NCBI GenBank assembly: GCA_949128115.1
Contig: OX421963.1
Coordinates: 53,749,306 to 53,813,305, forward strand
DNA length: 64,000 nucleotides
From: Anaspis maculata
Taxonomy: Eukaryota > Arthropoda > Insecta > Coleoptera > Scraptiidae
Reading direction: 5' to 3'
The notes below the pieces were generated by a model. It worked only from the letters and a program-made list of their open reading frames with translations, was not told the DNA's origin and searched no databases. Of this stretch, positions 1 to 26,700 are shown piece by piece; positions within the stretch are counted from its first letter, which is position 1, and every line of letters begins with the position of its first letter. The position numbers were made by a program, and so were the translations under genes.

Positions 1-14350
<14,350 letters not shown>

Positions 14351-15638
14351 GATTTCGGGCTATCTAATCAAATTAGTGTAGTAATCGTTGCCTGCAATTA
14401 CAATTAATTTATAACAAAGGCGATTTTGCGATAATTAGTAGTAGGTAAGTAGTCCACCACATGCGGCGTATTTTTTTTTTTTATAGAAATAGGGCTGACT
14501 TACTAACATTTTGGCACAATCCTGTGTGCAAATTTTATATTATTTTCACATTTACACTGGCATTAGATACGATTTATTCGAACTTGCAAAATAAATAATA
14601 CAAACAATTTACGTTTTCTCCACCTCTTTTGACCAACGAAGCTGACAGCTGTCAGATCGGTGCAAATGAACTACCCGATACCCGATGGTAAACCAACTTT
14701 CAAGGTTAATAGACTTTGAACTACTCACCAGTGGCGTAGCATGAGGTGAGAAAAAAATAAAAATACATTCGCGGGAGAGAAAGGCAATACAATTTTCTTT
14801 AGTTGTACTTGTAATAAATTATATAGATCATTTATTGAACAATTATTGTCGCTTTATAAAAAAAATAATTGTGCGTGCTAAACTTATATTACCTAAGACT
14901 TGACTAAGTAATGTCAAAAAAAAAAAAAAAACGAATCTCTACAGCGGAACCTTGGCACCCCATCATGCGTGGACGCGAGAGTCTTATTATGTCAATTCAA
15001 CGTCGAAAAGAATGCGTATTGCGCTGTACCTAGGTACCTAATATACAGGTGTTTCACTTTTTTGTCAATATTTTAGGAGATGGTGTAGAGCATCGAAAAA
15101 TAAGTACTTTCGCAAAAAAAAAAATTCAAAAAATGAATAAAAAAATAAAAATTTGCATCAACTTACTTTTTTGTCTACCAAATTTGGTCAAAAAACTCAA
15201 AGGTATGCGTAGGGCCGTGCTCAGCGAGGGGGCGAAGCGGACCAAATCCTCAGACGGCACTTTCCAAGGGCGGCAAAATCTACTCCAAAAAAACTAGGAA
15301 AAAATGATAAACTAAAATTTAAAAAAAAAACAAGAATCGAATTTCCGCTATGTGCGTTCGTTCTAAGTCGTTCTCCTTCTAAGTGGAAGGAGTCGACATC
15401 AGCGCTCAAGGTGACGATTTACGAAACTGAATAAGGATGCCTATTTGTGTTATTTTCGGCTGCGAGATGTCGCTATTCGACTGAATGCACATAGCGGATA
15501 CACATGTATGCCAATTTTAGGGGGGCGGCCAATTTGTCTAAAAATGTTTGGAATAAGCGGTCCAGGGAATATTTTTGTGACCATAATTTATTTGTAGGTG
15601 TATGCGAGGCGGCTAATTTCATCAACTTTTTACAGGTT
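14351..15638. other. Intergenic, furry 5' flank
   Basis: AT-rich with short A-runs. Around 14930-14990 there is a dispersed segment (CGAATCTCTACAGCGG) that recurs at 49550-49580. At 15045 there is a lone end similar to the element start at 53446. The furry promoter should be near 14350-14700, but I see no clear core element. Confidence 0.5.
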
Positions 15639-15862
15639 CTATACTATTGGATCGAAATAGGTAATTGAGAGTGACTCATTCACATCCACAGTGGGTGTGA
15701 GTGAGTAAGTGAACACTTGGAGCGTGGATAACTGAGAGTGACCCACACTTTCCATCCCAGTTCCACGTTCTTCGCCGCAACGCTCCAAGTGTTCACTTAC
15801 TCACTCACACCTACTGTGGATGTGAATGAATCACTCTCAATTATTTCGATCCAATAGTATAG
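15639..15862. mobile_element. Compact hairpin MITE, 224 bp
   Basis: Arms of about 95 bp are nearly perfect inverted copies, from CTATACTATTGGATCGAAAT to ATTTCGATCCAATAGTATAG, around a short loop. No coding potential. Confidence 0.8.
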
Positions 15863-16496
15863 AGGTATTTACTCGTAAATAGATTTAACCCTATCTGACA
15901 AGAGACAGATCTTTTTCTAAATTAAAAATTATAAAATAGTAGTTTATGTAAAATAGTAAAATGAGTGCCGATTTCGACCAGATTTGGTATATGCACATAT
16001 GGTTTATGGTAGGAAATAAGAGAAAATAGGGAGTTTGCGATTTCACGCAACGTACAACGCAACGCAACGTAGAACGTGAAAATTCTCCTGTAACTACGAA
16101 ATTCGAAATAACAAACTCGTCTACTTTCACGTTGAAAGTTATGTTACTTCGTACGGACGTGTGCGTGCACCCTTGTCTATGGCGTGCACGCAAACTCCCC
16201 AACAGAGACCCCCAATATGATTTTCAACGTGATCTGTCAACGGAAAATGTCAATGTTGGAGTGACAGGAAATTTTGACCAAATAATGATTTTGATGCCCC
16301 CTTGGAAAACTCTATTCAAAACATGTAAGAGTTATTATATGACCAGGGACTCGATGGAACATGTGCAGCTCCGATTGAAATCAGGTGTGCAACTTTAATG
16401 AAAAAAAAAATCAATTTTCTTCGGAAATCAAGTGAAAATGGGCTTGTTCCACGTCACAGAATACCCACGTTTTTGTGAAAATAGGCGTTTGGCTCT
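15863..16496. other. Intergenic, no gene seen
   Basis: AT-rich; contains CAACGTACAACGCAACGCAA-like short repeats near 16050. No supported ORF. Confidence 0.4.
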
Positions 16497-16650
16497 GAAA
16501 CGTCCGTCAGGTGTACCACAGATCCATGGGTGTACCACAACATAATTCAATAGGAACGTCCGGTTTTTTTTTCGAAACGTCCGTCAGGTGTACCACAGAT
16601 CCATGGGTGTACCACAACATAATTCAATAGGAACGTCCGGTTTTTTTTTC
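16497..16650. repeat. 77-bp tandem duplication, two copies
   Basis: GAAACGTCCGTCAGGTGTAC and all following bases recur with a period of 77 bp (16497 and 16574); the copies are almost identical and end in a T-run. Confidence 0.9.
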
Positions 16651-17040
16651 GCAATTTTTTCAAATCTTTGGAAAAATTCCACCGATTTTGATGAAACTTG
16701 GTACATAGGAAGTGTCTGACGAGTGGAACGTTTGGTTGAAATTTTGTTGACATCAGGCAATTGCGGCCGCCAAAACTGGAAAAATGATTGTCGAAAATAC
16801 TATTCAGTATTCACATTAATGAAATGACATGAAAATTTCAGGCCGCGCCCGCGGCGAGGTACCAGAAATAATGAAATTGTGTGGATACATGTGTGAGAAT
16901 CTAATTAGGAGACATATATGTAATTAACACTTGGAAAGGTGTTTAAAGCAAAAATCAGCTCAAAAGGACGTTTTCATTCTTGAGATATATTTTTTTAGCG
17001 CATTTTCCATCTTGATGAAAATCGCTATTGCAACCGCTTT

Positions 17041-17066
17041 GTCCGTCCGTCCGTCCGTCCGTCTGT
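17041..17066. repeat. (GTCC)n microsatellite
   Basis: About six GTCC units beginning at 17041, followed by GTCTGTTCC. Confidence 0.9.
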
Positions 17067-17291
17067 TCCTCGAACTCCCCTCAAACTAGACGCCCTAGCT
17101 TTCTAATTTTTTCGCTGTTACATAGCTGCCACTCCCAAAGCTGGGCTAGGCTATATTGAATGTCTATATTGCGCCGCCAACATAGAGAAAACCGCCTCCA
17201 ATGAACTTGAAATAACATGATATTGCAAATTCTCCCAGACCTAATGCTCTGGTGTTCTTATTTTATGAATAATACATAGTTGCCACTTATA

Positions 17292-18335
17292 CAGGGTGGT
17301 CCGACTTTTATGTCATTAAATTTAAGGATCGATAGAGAATGAAAAATTAAGGGGATTTTCTCCCGAAAACATATTTGAGAAATGCCTAATAACAGAGATA
17401 CAGCCCTTCAAAGTTGGAAATAAATAATCGTTTTTTCAGCATAACTTTTGAAACGTTCAACCGATTTGATTCAAAATAGAACCAATGGTTCACTGAAATT
17501 ATCCCCTGTCGAACAATCATAACATGTTCCATAAAAAAGTTTCAGGGGCGTAGACATTAGAGAGTGTCCCTACTTTGCCCCCCTATTTTCACCTCCCCAG
17601 TTATTTTTGGAAACTGTTCATAATTTTGGATTCTACGTTCAATTTTGAAGAGAAAATCACCCTTGCAAAATTTTGATTCGAGGCTTTGTTTGGGAGATAT
17701 TTAGGATTGAAGGTTTGGAAAACATCTCAAAAGCACAACTTTCAAAGGTCTAAAAATTAAAATCCCAAAAAACTCATGATTTCTCAGCTGAAATAGGTTT
17801 TCTAGAATTTCTAAGTTGATAAACCACCATTTTTTCCAAAACACGAGAAATTTTCAGGAGAAAAACAATTTGGGCTCTGGAAAGTGGCGATTTCAGGATG
17901 TTTTCCAAAGTTTCAAACTCAAATATCTCCTAAACGAAGCCTCTAATCAAAATTTTGCAACAGTGATTTTTTCTTCAAAATTGAACGTAGATTTCAAAAT
18001 TATGAACAGTTTCCAAAAATAACTAGATGGGTGAAAAATAGGGGGAGAAAAGTAGGGACATCCCCTAACGTCTACGCCCCTGAAACTTTTTTATGGAACA
18101 TTCTATGATTGTTCGACAGGGGATAATTTCAATAAAACTTTGGTTCTATTTTGAATCAAATCGGTTGAACGGTTCAAAAGTTATGCGGGAAAAACGATTA
18201 TTTATTTCCAACATTGAAGGGCTGTATCTCTGTTATTAGACATTTCTCAAATATGTTTTCTGGAGAAAGTCCCCTTCATTTTTCATTCTCTATCGATCAT
18301 TTAAAATTTAATGACATAAAAGTCGGACCACCCTG
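17292..18335. mobile_element. 1,044-bp full-length hairpin element (TA / CAGGGTGGTCCGAC)
   Basis: Begins CAGGGTGGTCCGAC, ends GTCGGACCACCCTG, with a TA on each side. Nearly the whole element is two inverted arms of about 480 bp (for example ATCCCCTGTCGAACAATCAT-type blocks occur in both orientations), with a loop near 17740-17830. It splits the 260-bp tandem repeat family, so it arrived after that array. No ORF encodes a transposase. Confidence 0.85.
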
Positions 18336-18344
18336 TATACGTAA

Positions 18345-19340
18345 GTCCAGAAACATTCCGTCTTCAATATGCGCCGCCGACATGAAAAAATTGCTAAAAT
18401 CCGCCCCCAATCACTTTAAAATGAAAAACATAAACTCGAAGACATAGCGATCTAATTCTTTCGGTATATAAACAGCTGACTAAAAATGTGAAAGGATAGG
18501 CTACTTTTGGTTAGTCGCCGCCCCCAGATTCCGCCCCAAACGACAAAAAGTGCAACTTTCACAATTGTTACTGATTGAAATGTTCCCTCAAACACTTAGA
18601 AACTACCAACTCAAACAGTGCAACATTTGCTTAGCCGAATGCTGCCGCTCCCACACGCCGCCCCCAAAGTAAGAGATGAATGAAAAACATTAACCCGAAG
18701 ACATAGCGATCTAAGTTTTCCGCTATATGGATAGTTGACTAGAAATGGAAAAGGATAGGCTACTTTTGATATGGCGCCGCCTCCAGCTTCCGCTCCCAAA
18801 AAGAAAAAAATGCAACTTTCAACAATTTTCACTGATTCAGATGTTGATGTTACCTCAAACATTCAGAAACTCCCAACTCAAACTGTGCAAGAATTTCCTT
18901 GCCAAACTCTGCCGTTCCCACACGCCGCCCCCAAAGTAAAAAATAAATGTAAAACATAAACCTGAAGACATAGCGATCTAATTCTTCCACTATATAGATA
19001 GCTGACTGAAAATGGGAAAAGATAGGCCACTTTTGATAAGTTGCCGCCCCCCAGCTCCCGCCCCCAAACAAAAAAATGCAACTTTCACATTTTTCACTGA
19101 TTGTCATATTTCTCTTAACATTTAGAAACTCCCAACTCAAACTGTGCAACAGTTACTTTGCCGAATGCTGCCGCCCCCACACGCTGCCCTCAAAGTAAAG
19201 AGATAAATGAAAAACATAAACCCGAACACATAGCGATCTAATTCTTTCGCTATATGGATAGCCGACTAAAAATGGGAAAGAATAGGCTACTGTTGATTAG
19301 TCGCCGCTCCCATCTCCCGCCCCCAAACAAAAAATATTGA
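18345..19340. repeat. ~260-bp tandem repeat array, about 3.5 units
   Basis: The unit marker GAAGACATAGCGATCTA (or a close variant) recurs at 18438, 18697, 18964 and 19224, i.e. periods of 259, 267 and 260 bp. Each unit has GCCGCCCCC-rich and ACTTTCAC-rich parts. A diverged unit also lies left of the hairpin element (about 17100-17290). Confidence 0.85.
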
Positions 19341-19755
19341 TGATTGAAAGAATTTTCATTCAAATCTATTTCATTGGCAAGTACCCAATTTTGATAACAA
19401 AATATCACAATAAGTTTCGACTGAAGAGAGTGGGCAAAAAATAGTGTTTCTCCTTCAACCAAATTTCTTTACATTCACAATATTCCTCTTCAAGAAAATG
19501 CGCTACTGAGACTCACGCACGTGAAGGCATACTCACTTGTTTAAAATCAACGGCGAATTTTGCATTGTAAATTTCTCGATAAATTTCCATTTTATTTTAT
19601 TGCTTCGGAAATATTTGACCGATGCTGATATAACTCAGTACAGAGGTGGAAGTCTTGTGGAAAAAATGTTCGGTCCGAAAATAGCTAGTTGATGCCAGTT
19701 GATCAGGAGCCGCCACAATCCACCTTTCCCATGAGAACATCACACATACCTGTAT

Positions 19756-19985
19756 GGGGTCCTATTTTCGGGAGACGTGTGATCCGTTCGCATGCGAAGT
19801 TGCTAGGCAACCAGGGCAGTGATTGCCCCGTCACCTAGGCAACATCACCTGATGTCCTGATGAGCTGTGGCCTTATTTCTAGAAGGGAGCGATCACCAGG
19901 CGATCGCGGTGCAGCCAATCACAGCCCTGGTTGCCTAGCAACTTCGCATGTGAACGGATCACATCCTTTCTAGAAATAGGGCCCC
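19756..19985. mobile_element. MITE with long inverted ends
   Basis: The left arm includes GTTGCTAGGCAACCAGGGC and the right arm GCCCTGGTTGCCTAGCAAC; both arms also carry TGTGATCCGTTC or its inverse. Confidence 0.7.
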
Positions 19986-20238
19986 TGTTCCCCGGTTCCG
20001 AAAATAAGGCCCTTGTGGATACAACTGACGGTCTGTAGTAGCCGAATGTGCTAGGGGGAAGCTGCGCTCACAGGTATGCGCAGAAGTAATTTCTTGCATG
20101 GGAAAGAAAGGCTGATTATGAAAATCTGAAAATTGATGTCGAAAATAATTACCAATTCCATTTATTAGTTTTTTTTTGTCCCTCTATTTCTAATGCAGAA
20201 TTGATCACTTGATAGAACCTATACCTACAAGGACTGAT

Positions 20239-20380
20239 CAGTGGTGGAACCACGAGCACTCGACAATTTTCCCTTTTCCAAAGGTTGAAGGGTGCAGGGG
20301 GAAAGGGGAAATAGGGTGAGGGGTGCCGAGGGAAAATTGTCGAGATCGACAACTGTCGAGTGCTCGTGGTTCCACCACTG
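20239..20380. mobile_element. Small hAT-like MITE
   Basis: Ends CAGTGGTGGAACCACGAGC and GCTCGTGGTTCCACCACTG are perfect inverted copies. CAGTG ends are typical of hAT, but the flanks show no clear 8-bp duplication. Confidence 0.6.
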
Positions 20381-20546
20381 GTTAATAATACCAACGATAA
20401 TACCCTGATGAAAAATGTAATTCAAGAACGAAGCTCAACTTGCAGATTTCGCTCCACTGCTATGCCTTTATTTCTTTAGTAACCAAAATAATAAGAACTC
20501 GACAAGGAATTTGAAACGAAACTAGTATTATTTGTATTTGTCACAT

Positions 20547-20552
20547 TTTATT
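20547..20552 (-). terminator. Probable PAN3 poly(A) signal
   Basis: AATAAA on the minus strand about 235 bp past the PAN3 stop, in an AT-rich 3' flank. A distal cleavage site shortly beyond it is plausible. Confidence 0.5.
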
Positions 20553-20785
20553 TGCTTCTTAGTCTTTTATAAATAAATACAACATAGAAAAAATATTTCT
20601 TCAAAATTTCTGATAAGAAAAAAAACAAATCAAACAAAATGATTACAATAATATCTTATAGAAAATCAACATAAAAACTCTCAACATAAGACTGGCAAAC
20701 TTACAAATATTATTGTAAACATTTCTTGATCAAAAAATATAAAAACTATAGTACTTATTTTTAAATGTTGTACCATTTCACGCGT

Positions 20786-23700
20786 TCACTGTGGTTTCTC
20801 GCCTTCACATTTTATGTACATCTTGTCGTCAGGTTCGGTCAAATCCTTTTTCGCTGGGGCGGCATTCAAAATTTCGTGAAATGATTGCTCGAAACAATGC
20901 TTCAACTCGGCGTAAGACACAACCAACATACTTTGTTCGTCTCTGGACATTAAACAAATCTAAACAAATTAAAAAAAAAAAAAATGAAAATCAGAGAAAG
21001 TGCAACTTTCGCGGTTTTTCACCTTTTCTGGAATTCCAGCGTCAAACTTGTTCAAACATTGTACTATGTGTGCCATATCGATCCAGGGTCGGCCGTCTTC
21101 GGTAACTTGATGAAACACGTAGTCTCGAAACAATTTGAGCATATACCTGTCACCCGTTTCGGCCCAGGCGCCATCCAAATTAAATCTGTTGATTATTCCA
21201 AGTTTTTATGTTATCACATGCAATTATAGTTTAAGGTTGGTAATTCACAGTGAAAGAGAAATGGAATTTTTCTTATACAATTTGGGCGCTACCAGTGCTT
21301 TAAAGACAAAAAGGAAGAAAATATATTTCTAGCATTGAATGGGCCAGCTCACTAGCTATTTTTTATATTTTTTCAAATGAATGCAGATTTTTTTTCAAAT
21401 ATTCAGCAACTAAAACAAAATCATCTATTTGACTAGACCAGTCCCCATTTTAGACACACCGGTTTTCTTCAGTTTTTCTTTTGAAGCACTGATAGCAATG
21501 GAACTGTGATAAAAGAGAGACTACATTTTGAAAAGATAATCTTAAAAATCATGACCTTAAATTTAATAGGTACCTCAGAAATTGACAAAACCAAAGCCTC
21601 ATCGGCAATAAGTGTTCGTAAAATCTTCAATAGTTCTCTTAGATTTCATCTTGAAGACATAATTCTCCTAAATTTATGTCAAAGGTTGTTTTTTTTTTTA
21701 TTAGTTTATTTAACGTCGGCCTATTTCCGCAACGAGGCCTAACACCGACGCCGGTGAATGCTTTCCTCCACTATACCGGAAATTTTGTCGAACCCCTGTG
21801 TGTTCCAACACAGGTTAGGGATTTTTAACGACCACCAACATCGCATGGGGTCGGCACCATCGTTCGTATTTTACGTGCTATGCGACACACACACACACGT
21901 CTTGCATTTAGCAAGCATTCCAACTAAACCAAGGAGCTTGTTTTCGAGGCCGAAAATCCGTCCCCGGTGGAGATCGAACCCGCGACCTCTGGAGTGGTAG
22001 TCGAACGCGCCAACTAACCACACCACAAGCTCCTAGTCAAAGGTTGTAAATCAAAGCATAGGTACTCGTCTAATTCTTTCGCTGATGGACAGCTGATAAA
22101 AAGTGAGAGGGAATACTGTTCATTTATCCCACAATTTTAACAGATTGGCCAAGTGAAGTATTTGCCACCCAGATTGGTAAATACTATGTAGTACAATGGT
22201 AGTACCAAGTCACAGACTACCGAGTCTATCTAGTCCAGAGCCTAGTAGGTTCTACCTACCCACATTCTTATGCTGAATTTATGCAACGAAAATTAACAAC
22301 TCAACTCAACTAACAATTAAACTGAATTGAACTACAACTCCAACTAACAAATGTTCGCATTTCATGCAAGCTCTTTAATTGTTAATTACGCCGCTGCGCA
22401 GCGTCATGGTGGCGGAGTGTGCATTTTTGTTTTTGTTGCTCGCTAGTGCAGCTTTCGCGTTTAGAGACCTGTCAACAGAGCCCAGAGGAGGAAAGGCATG
22501 TTTGCTAATCTCATGACAAGATAAAAGTCAGGAAACATGCGTTGTAATTTGAAGGGATATTTGAATTGTGCGCAGAAAAGTGCGCCCAACTCCCAAAAAC
22601 TCCCACATCCACTAACGCCAACTACCGATTTGGGATTTGGCCAAATCGTAGTTGGCGTTAGTTGGCTTAGTTGTCGGCTTAGTTGATAATTTGTCTGCAT
22701 GAAAGCCTGCCATGCAAAACGAACATTCAATTCGTCGGAGTTCAGTTCAGTTTAATTGTTAATTGAGTTTAATTGTTAATTGAGTTGAGTTGTTAATTTT
22801 CGTTGCATAAATTCAGCATTAGTCGTGCTGATTCCTCCGACATCTGCGCAAAGGTAAAAGATGCCTTGAAGTGCAAAAAGACCTGCTACTGCTAAACCCC
22901 GTACTTTTTTGTTGTTATACAGGTGATTTTTTTCAAGTACTCATCTCCAATTTCTCGCTCTACAATTTTTTTTTTGAATAAAAGCTGACCCAGGCCGCTT
23001 ATCTTTTCGATGGGGATATACAATTAGCGTATTTTCAATCTTCCTGTTCAACCCCCCTAGACAAGGTAATTACCCTTTAAGGAATTTTAAATGGGAATAG
23101 GGGTCAAGCTGCACATTGTTTTAAAGGCATTTTAATTCTCTTTACAACAGATTGAATAAAAAAAAAAGATATTTAACAACCCGATCAGAAATTTTCAAAA
23201 TTGGACTTTTTTTTCTTTCCGTCAACATTGTACCTGAAAAACCAGTTGATCCCTCTCGTAAACATCTTAGATTATCATAAAAGGCGAGCACCAAATTTAA
23301 AATATCAATGTTGAGAAAAAAAAAAGAATCCGATTTTGAAAAATTCGTAACCTCAGAATGGGTCGATCGACTTCAATTTTTTTCAAACTGTTGTGAGGAG
23401 AATTCAAAGACCTTCAAAATGATGTGCAACTCGATCCCCTAGTCCCATTTGAAATTCTCGAAAAGGTAGTCACCCTGCCTAAAGGGCTGGAACAGAAAGA
23501 TTGAAAATACGCTATAGCGACAAATTGAACGTGGGTCCTTTTCAAAAAATAACCCATTTGTCTTGTGAAATTTCAACTCAGTAACAGCATTTTTGAACAT
23601 GTTGCCCGTTAAGAGGTGAATCATTTTCACCAGCCTGTTCAACAGCACTTTTTTTCATTTTCACCAAACACCATTTGCGAAAATTTTATAAGGAATGAAA

Positions 23701-26700
23701 AGTTCAAACTGTTTGCTACCGATATTATGTCTGGTTTGACCGCGGCCCCCTTCATTGTTACTCGGAAACATTCGGTTGCTGAGCGTGGTCTGATTGGGCA
23801 GTGAGCGTATGATATTGCGAGGGCGGTGGACGTGAAGTTAGCCAAAGCATTACAATATTTTTTTGTCAAAACCAAAATACATACTTGTTTGCCCAAGACT
23901 GAACTAAAGCCAGAGATGAAATGAAAAAGGGACCTGACGCAAGGTCATTCGCAACCGCATGTTACATAACAATGATTTTGAGTGGTTAAAGTGGCTTTTC
24001 AGTATGGAATGTCAATTCTGTGGTGATAATCAGAGAATAACTAACTCACTCAGGTCTTTCATTGATGGTGCCCAACTTGGCCAACAACCTGAAAAGTCTC
24101 CCGTTTTCGATTTCTTTCGACACTTCGTACTCGAGCATTTCAATGTAGCTGTGCAAGTGATCCATTTGAGTGTAAAATCTCGCTCCAATCATTGGCATTA
24201 AATCTGTGATACTTTTCCTTTGCTGCGGTGAAAGTAAATACCTGAAATTTGTCGCTCAACGTCACAAAAAAAGCCAATTATTCATTTCTTAACACTCACA
24301 TAATAAGATTTCTAAGATCTGCCGTGTAAGAACGGCTTACGATATCTACGGCCGTAGTTATGTTCTCTCTTTGCACAGCCACTGTGGACTTGCATGCTAA
24401 CGCTAAAACTAGCTTGCCTAGAGCCGTCAGGTCTTCTTGCTGATAATGCTGCACCAGAGCCAAAGGATTCACTGATCCACTGTTCTCATTTGAGACGACA
24501 TCCATTACACCTAGACAGCTCAATCTCAATCTGTTCTTTGACGTGATAATTATTTTCGTAGGGTCCAGACTCCTGCAAGCTAAACCTGGAAACCAATTGT
24601 GAAAGTTGAAACAATCATTTTAAATTTAGAGATTTACCTGAGGAATGGATTAATCTCAAGGCCGATGTAAGCTGGATAATGTAATTCCAAATAAGAAATT
24701 CTGGCAACTTGTTGTTTTGCTGGTGACGTAAAATGTTATTTTTCTGGTGGCTGTAGGGCCGTGGTGAAGTTTCTGGCGCGAAAGGATCAGGCTGGTCTGA
24801 CGAGAAATACTTACTCAATAAAGTCTCCGAACCAGGATAATAGTCATAGACAAATATCATTGCTGAAAAATAATTACTCATCAACTCCCAGTATTATAAC
24901 GGATTTCAACCTTAAAGAAAGATGATGTGGAATATGAAAGTCCTGAAAATTGAAAATTCTAAGAATTGAGTGCCGTAGTACATCCAAAATAGCCCTCAAG
25001 GTTTTGAGTTGAGGAGGGGGTAAACAAGTAGCAATTTAATCATGGAGGGGATGAAACGCAGCAATTGGTTTGACTAAAATGAATCGTAACTCGATCCATC
25101 GTACCTTTGTCTGTGCTTTAGAGTATGATTGTGGTATCTGGTAGGTATAGGTGGATCTTTTTCTTCTCCTGTCCATTTAAGACCGTTGAAAATAACTTTG
25201 ATGTCGCTTCCACTTAAATTCCACCTGCTGAATTCAAATTCGTTGTTGCAATTTCAATTAAAACAAGTTTAAACAAGTCAGCCAAAAAACGTGTTCTTTG
25301 ACATTTTTCAATTAGTCTTTAATTACTCTTGACAGGTTGGAGGTAATTGTAGTTGAAGATATTTCATAGGTCAGTATGAAATACGCTGTTGAAGCGTATT
25401 CTTCGTGATTATTACATACGACGCCTTCGATTATCAGAGCTATATTTGTAATGCCCGCTTTATGAAAATTTGCAATAATCGCAACGCAGCCGCAACGTTT
25501 CCGATTGGATCGCAAGCCTTTCGCGTCGTTGCGATGGCTTCGCAAATATCTTGCGAGCCAACCGGAAACGTTGCGCCTCCTTGCGTTGCGGCTGTGTTGC
25601 GTATTTTCATAGAGCGGCCTTGACGATAAATGTCAATCAGGGCTATTCTGTATGGATATTGACTTGAGTCAACATTGACAGAGTGACACTAAACTGACAT
25701 TTTCCATTGTGTTTCATTATTAGAATGACAATTTAGTGTCACAATATCAATGTTGAGTTGAGTCAATGGCCGCATTCATAAGTCACAACAGTTGTGGAAC
25801 TGTTACCGATTTGTCCTGTGAACGGTGCGCTACTTTTCCGCTCCGCTCGGAGCGGACGGCCATGTTTTGTAGCGGCTCGGAAGTTCGCTACATTTTGGTA
25901 GCATAGTGAGCGATAGGAGTGGGAGGTGGAAGAATGAGAGAAACGTTAAATTTTGATGTTCGCAAGTGCCATTCTGACATTTTATGGGTTCAAGAGTGTT
26001 GTTCGGTGCTGTCTACCTTGCGTGCTGTTTTGAATTTTTGAAAATTATAAGTTTTTTCTCAGCTAATGTGAATCGCTCGTTAAATATAGACCATCGAGCT
26101 TTAGCACTGGGCACTGGGTGAAATTCTCCAAGACCAGATTATATTTTCGGCTATTCTTGACGCGGCGCTGGATGTGTCACCGCCAGTCACCGCTACTTCC
26201 AACAATGCGTTCGTAAGACGCCAACAGTTCCGAAGGAGCGTAGCGGTAGCTGCTCCCGTCTTATGAAAGCGGCCAATATCCATACAGAATAGCCCTGATT
26301 GGCAACCGAATAAATTCGATACAAACAATAAAATCTGACGACTGTCACAATCACTCGTGCTTGAGATTTTCCCAGATAATTTTGGCTCAAAAAACTAATT
26401 TGATGCGAGAGCTCTTTGTGTTCCCTTCCTCAAATAACTCAATACTCTCCAAAATGACGCATCCAGTGAGTGATTTTTCATAAGTAATACACTTTAATCA
26501 GTTTAATTAGGCTAATAGCTAATAGCTGTATTCCTTTAACACGAAATCTCAGATAATTTCACCTCAGTTAGAGAGAGAAAGAGCGAGAATTGCATGAGAG
26601 GGAGAGAGACACAACTAGCAATTGAAGTGAGAATTCTCAGTTCAAATGATAAAAGGAACGCAGCTACTGTCACCCCCCATGTTTTGGATTTGGTACGAAT

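Noticed and set aside
21690..22035. tRNA gene, because of A and B boxes
   Set aside because: There is no cloverleaf with acceptor stem; the length, A-tail and target duplication identify a SINE.
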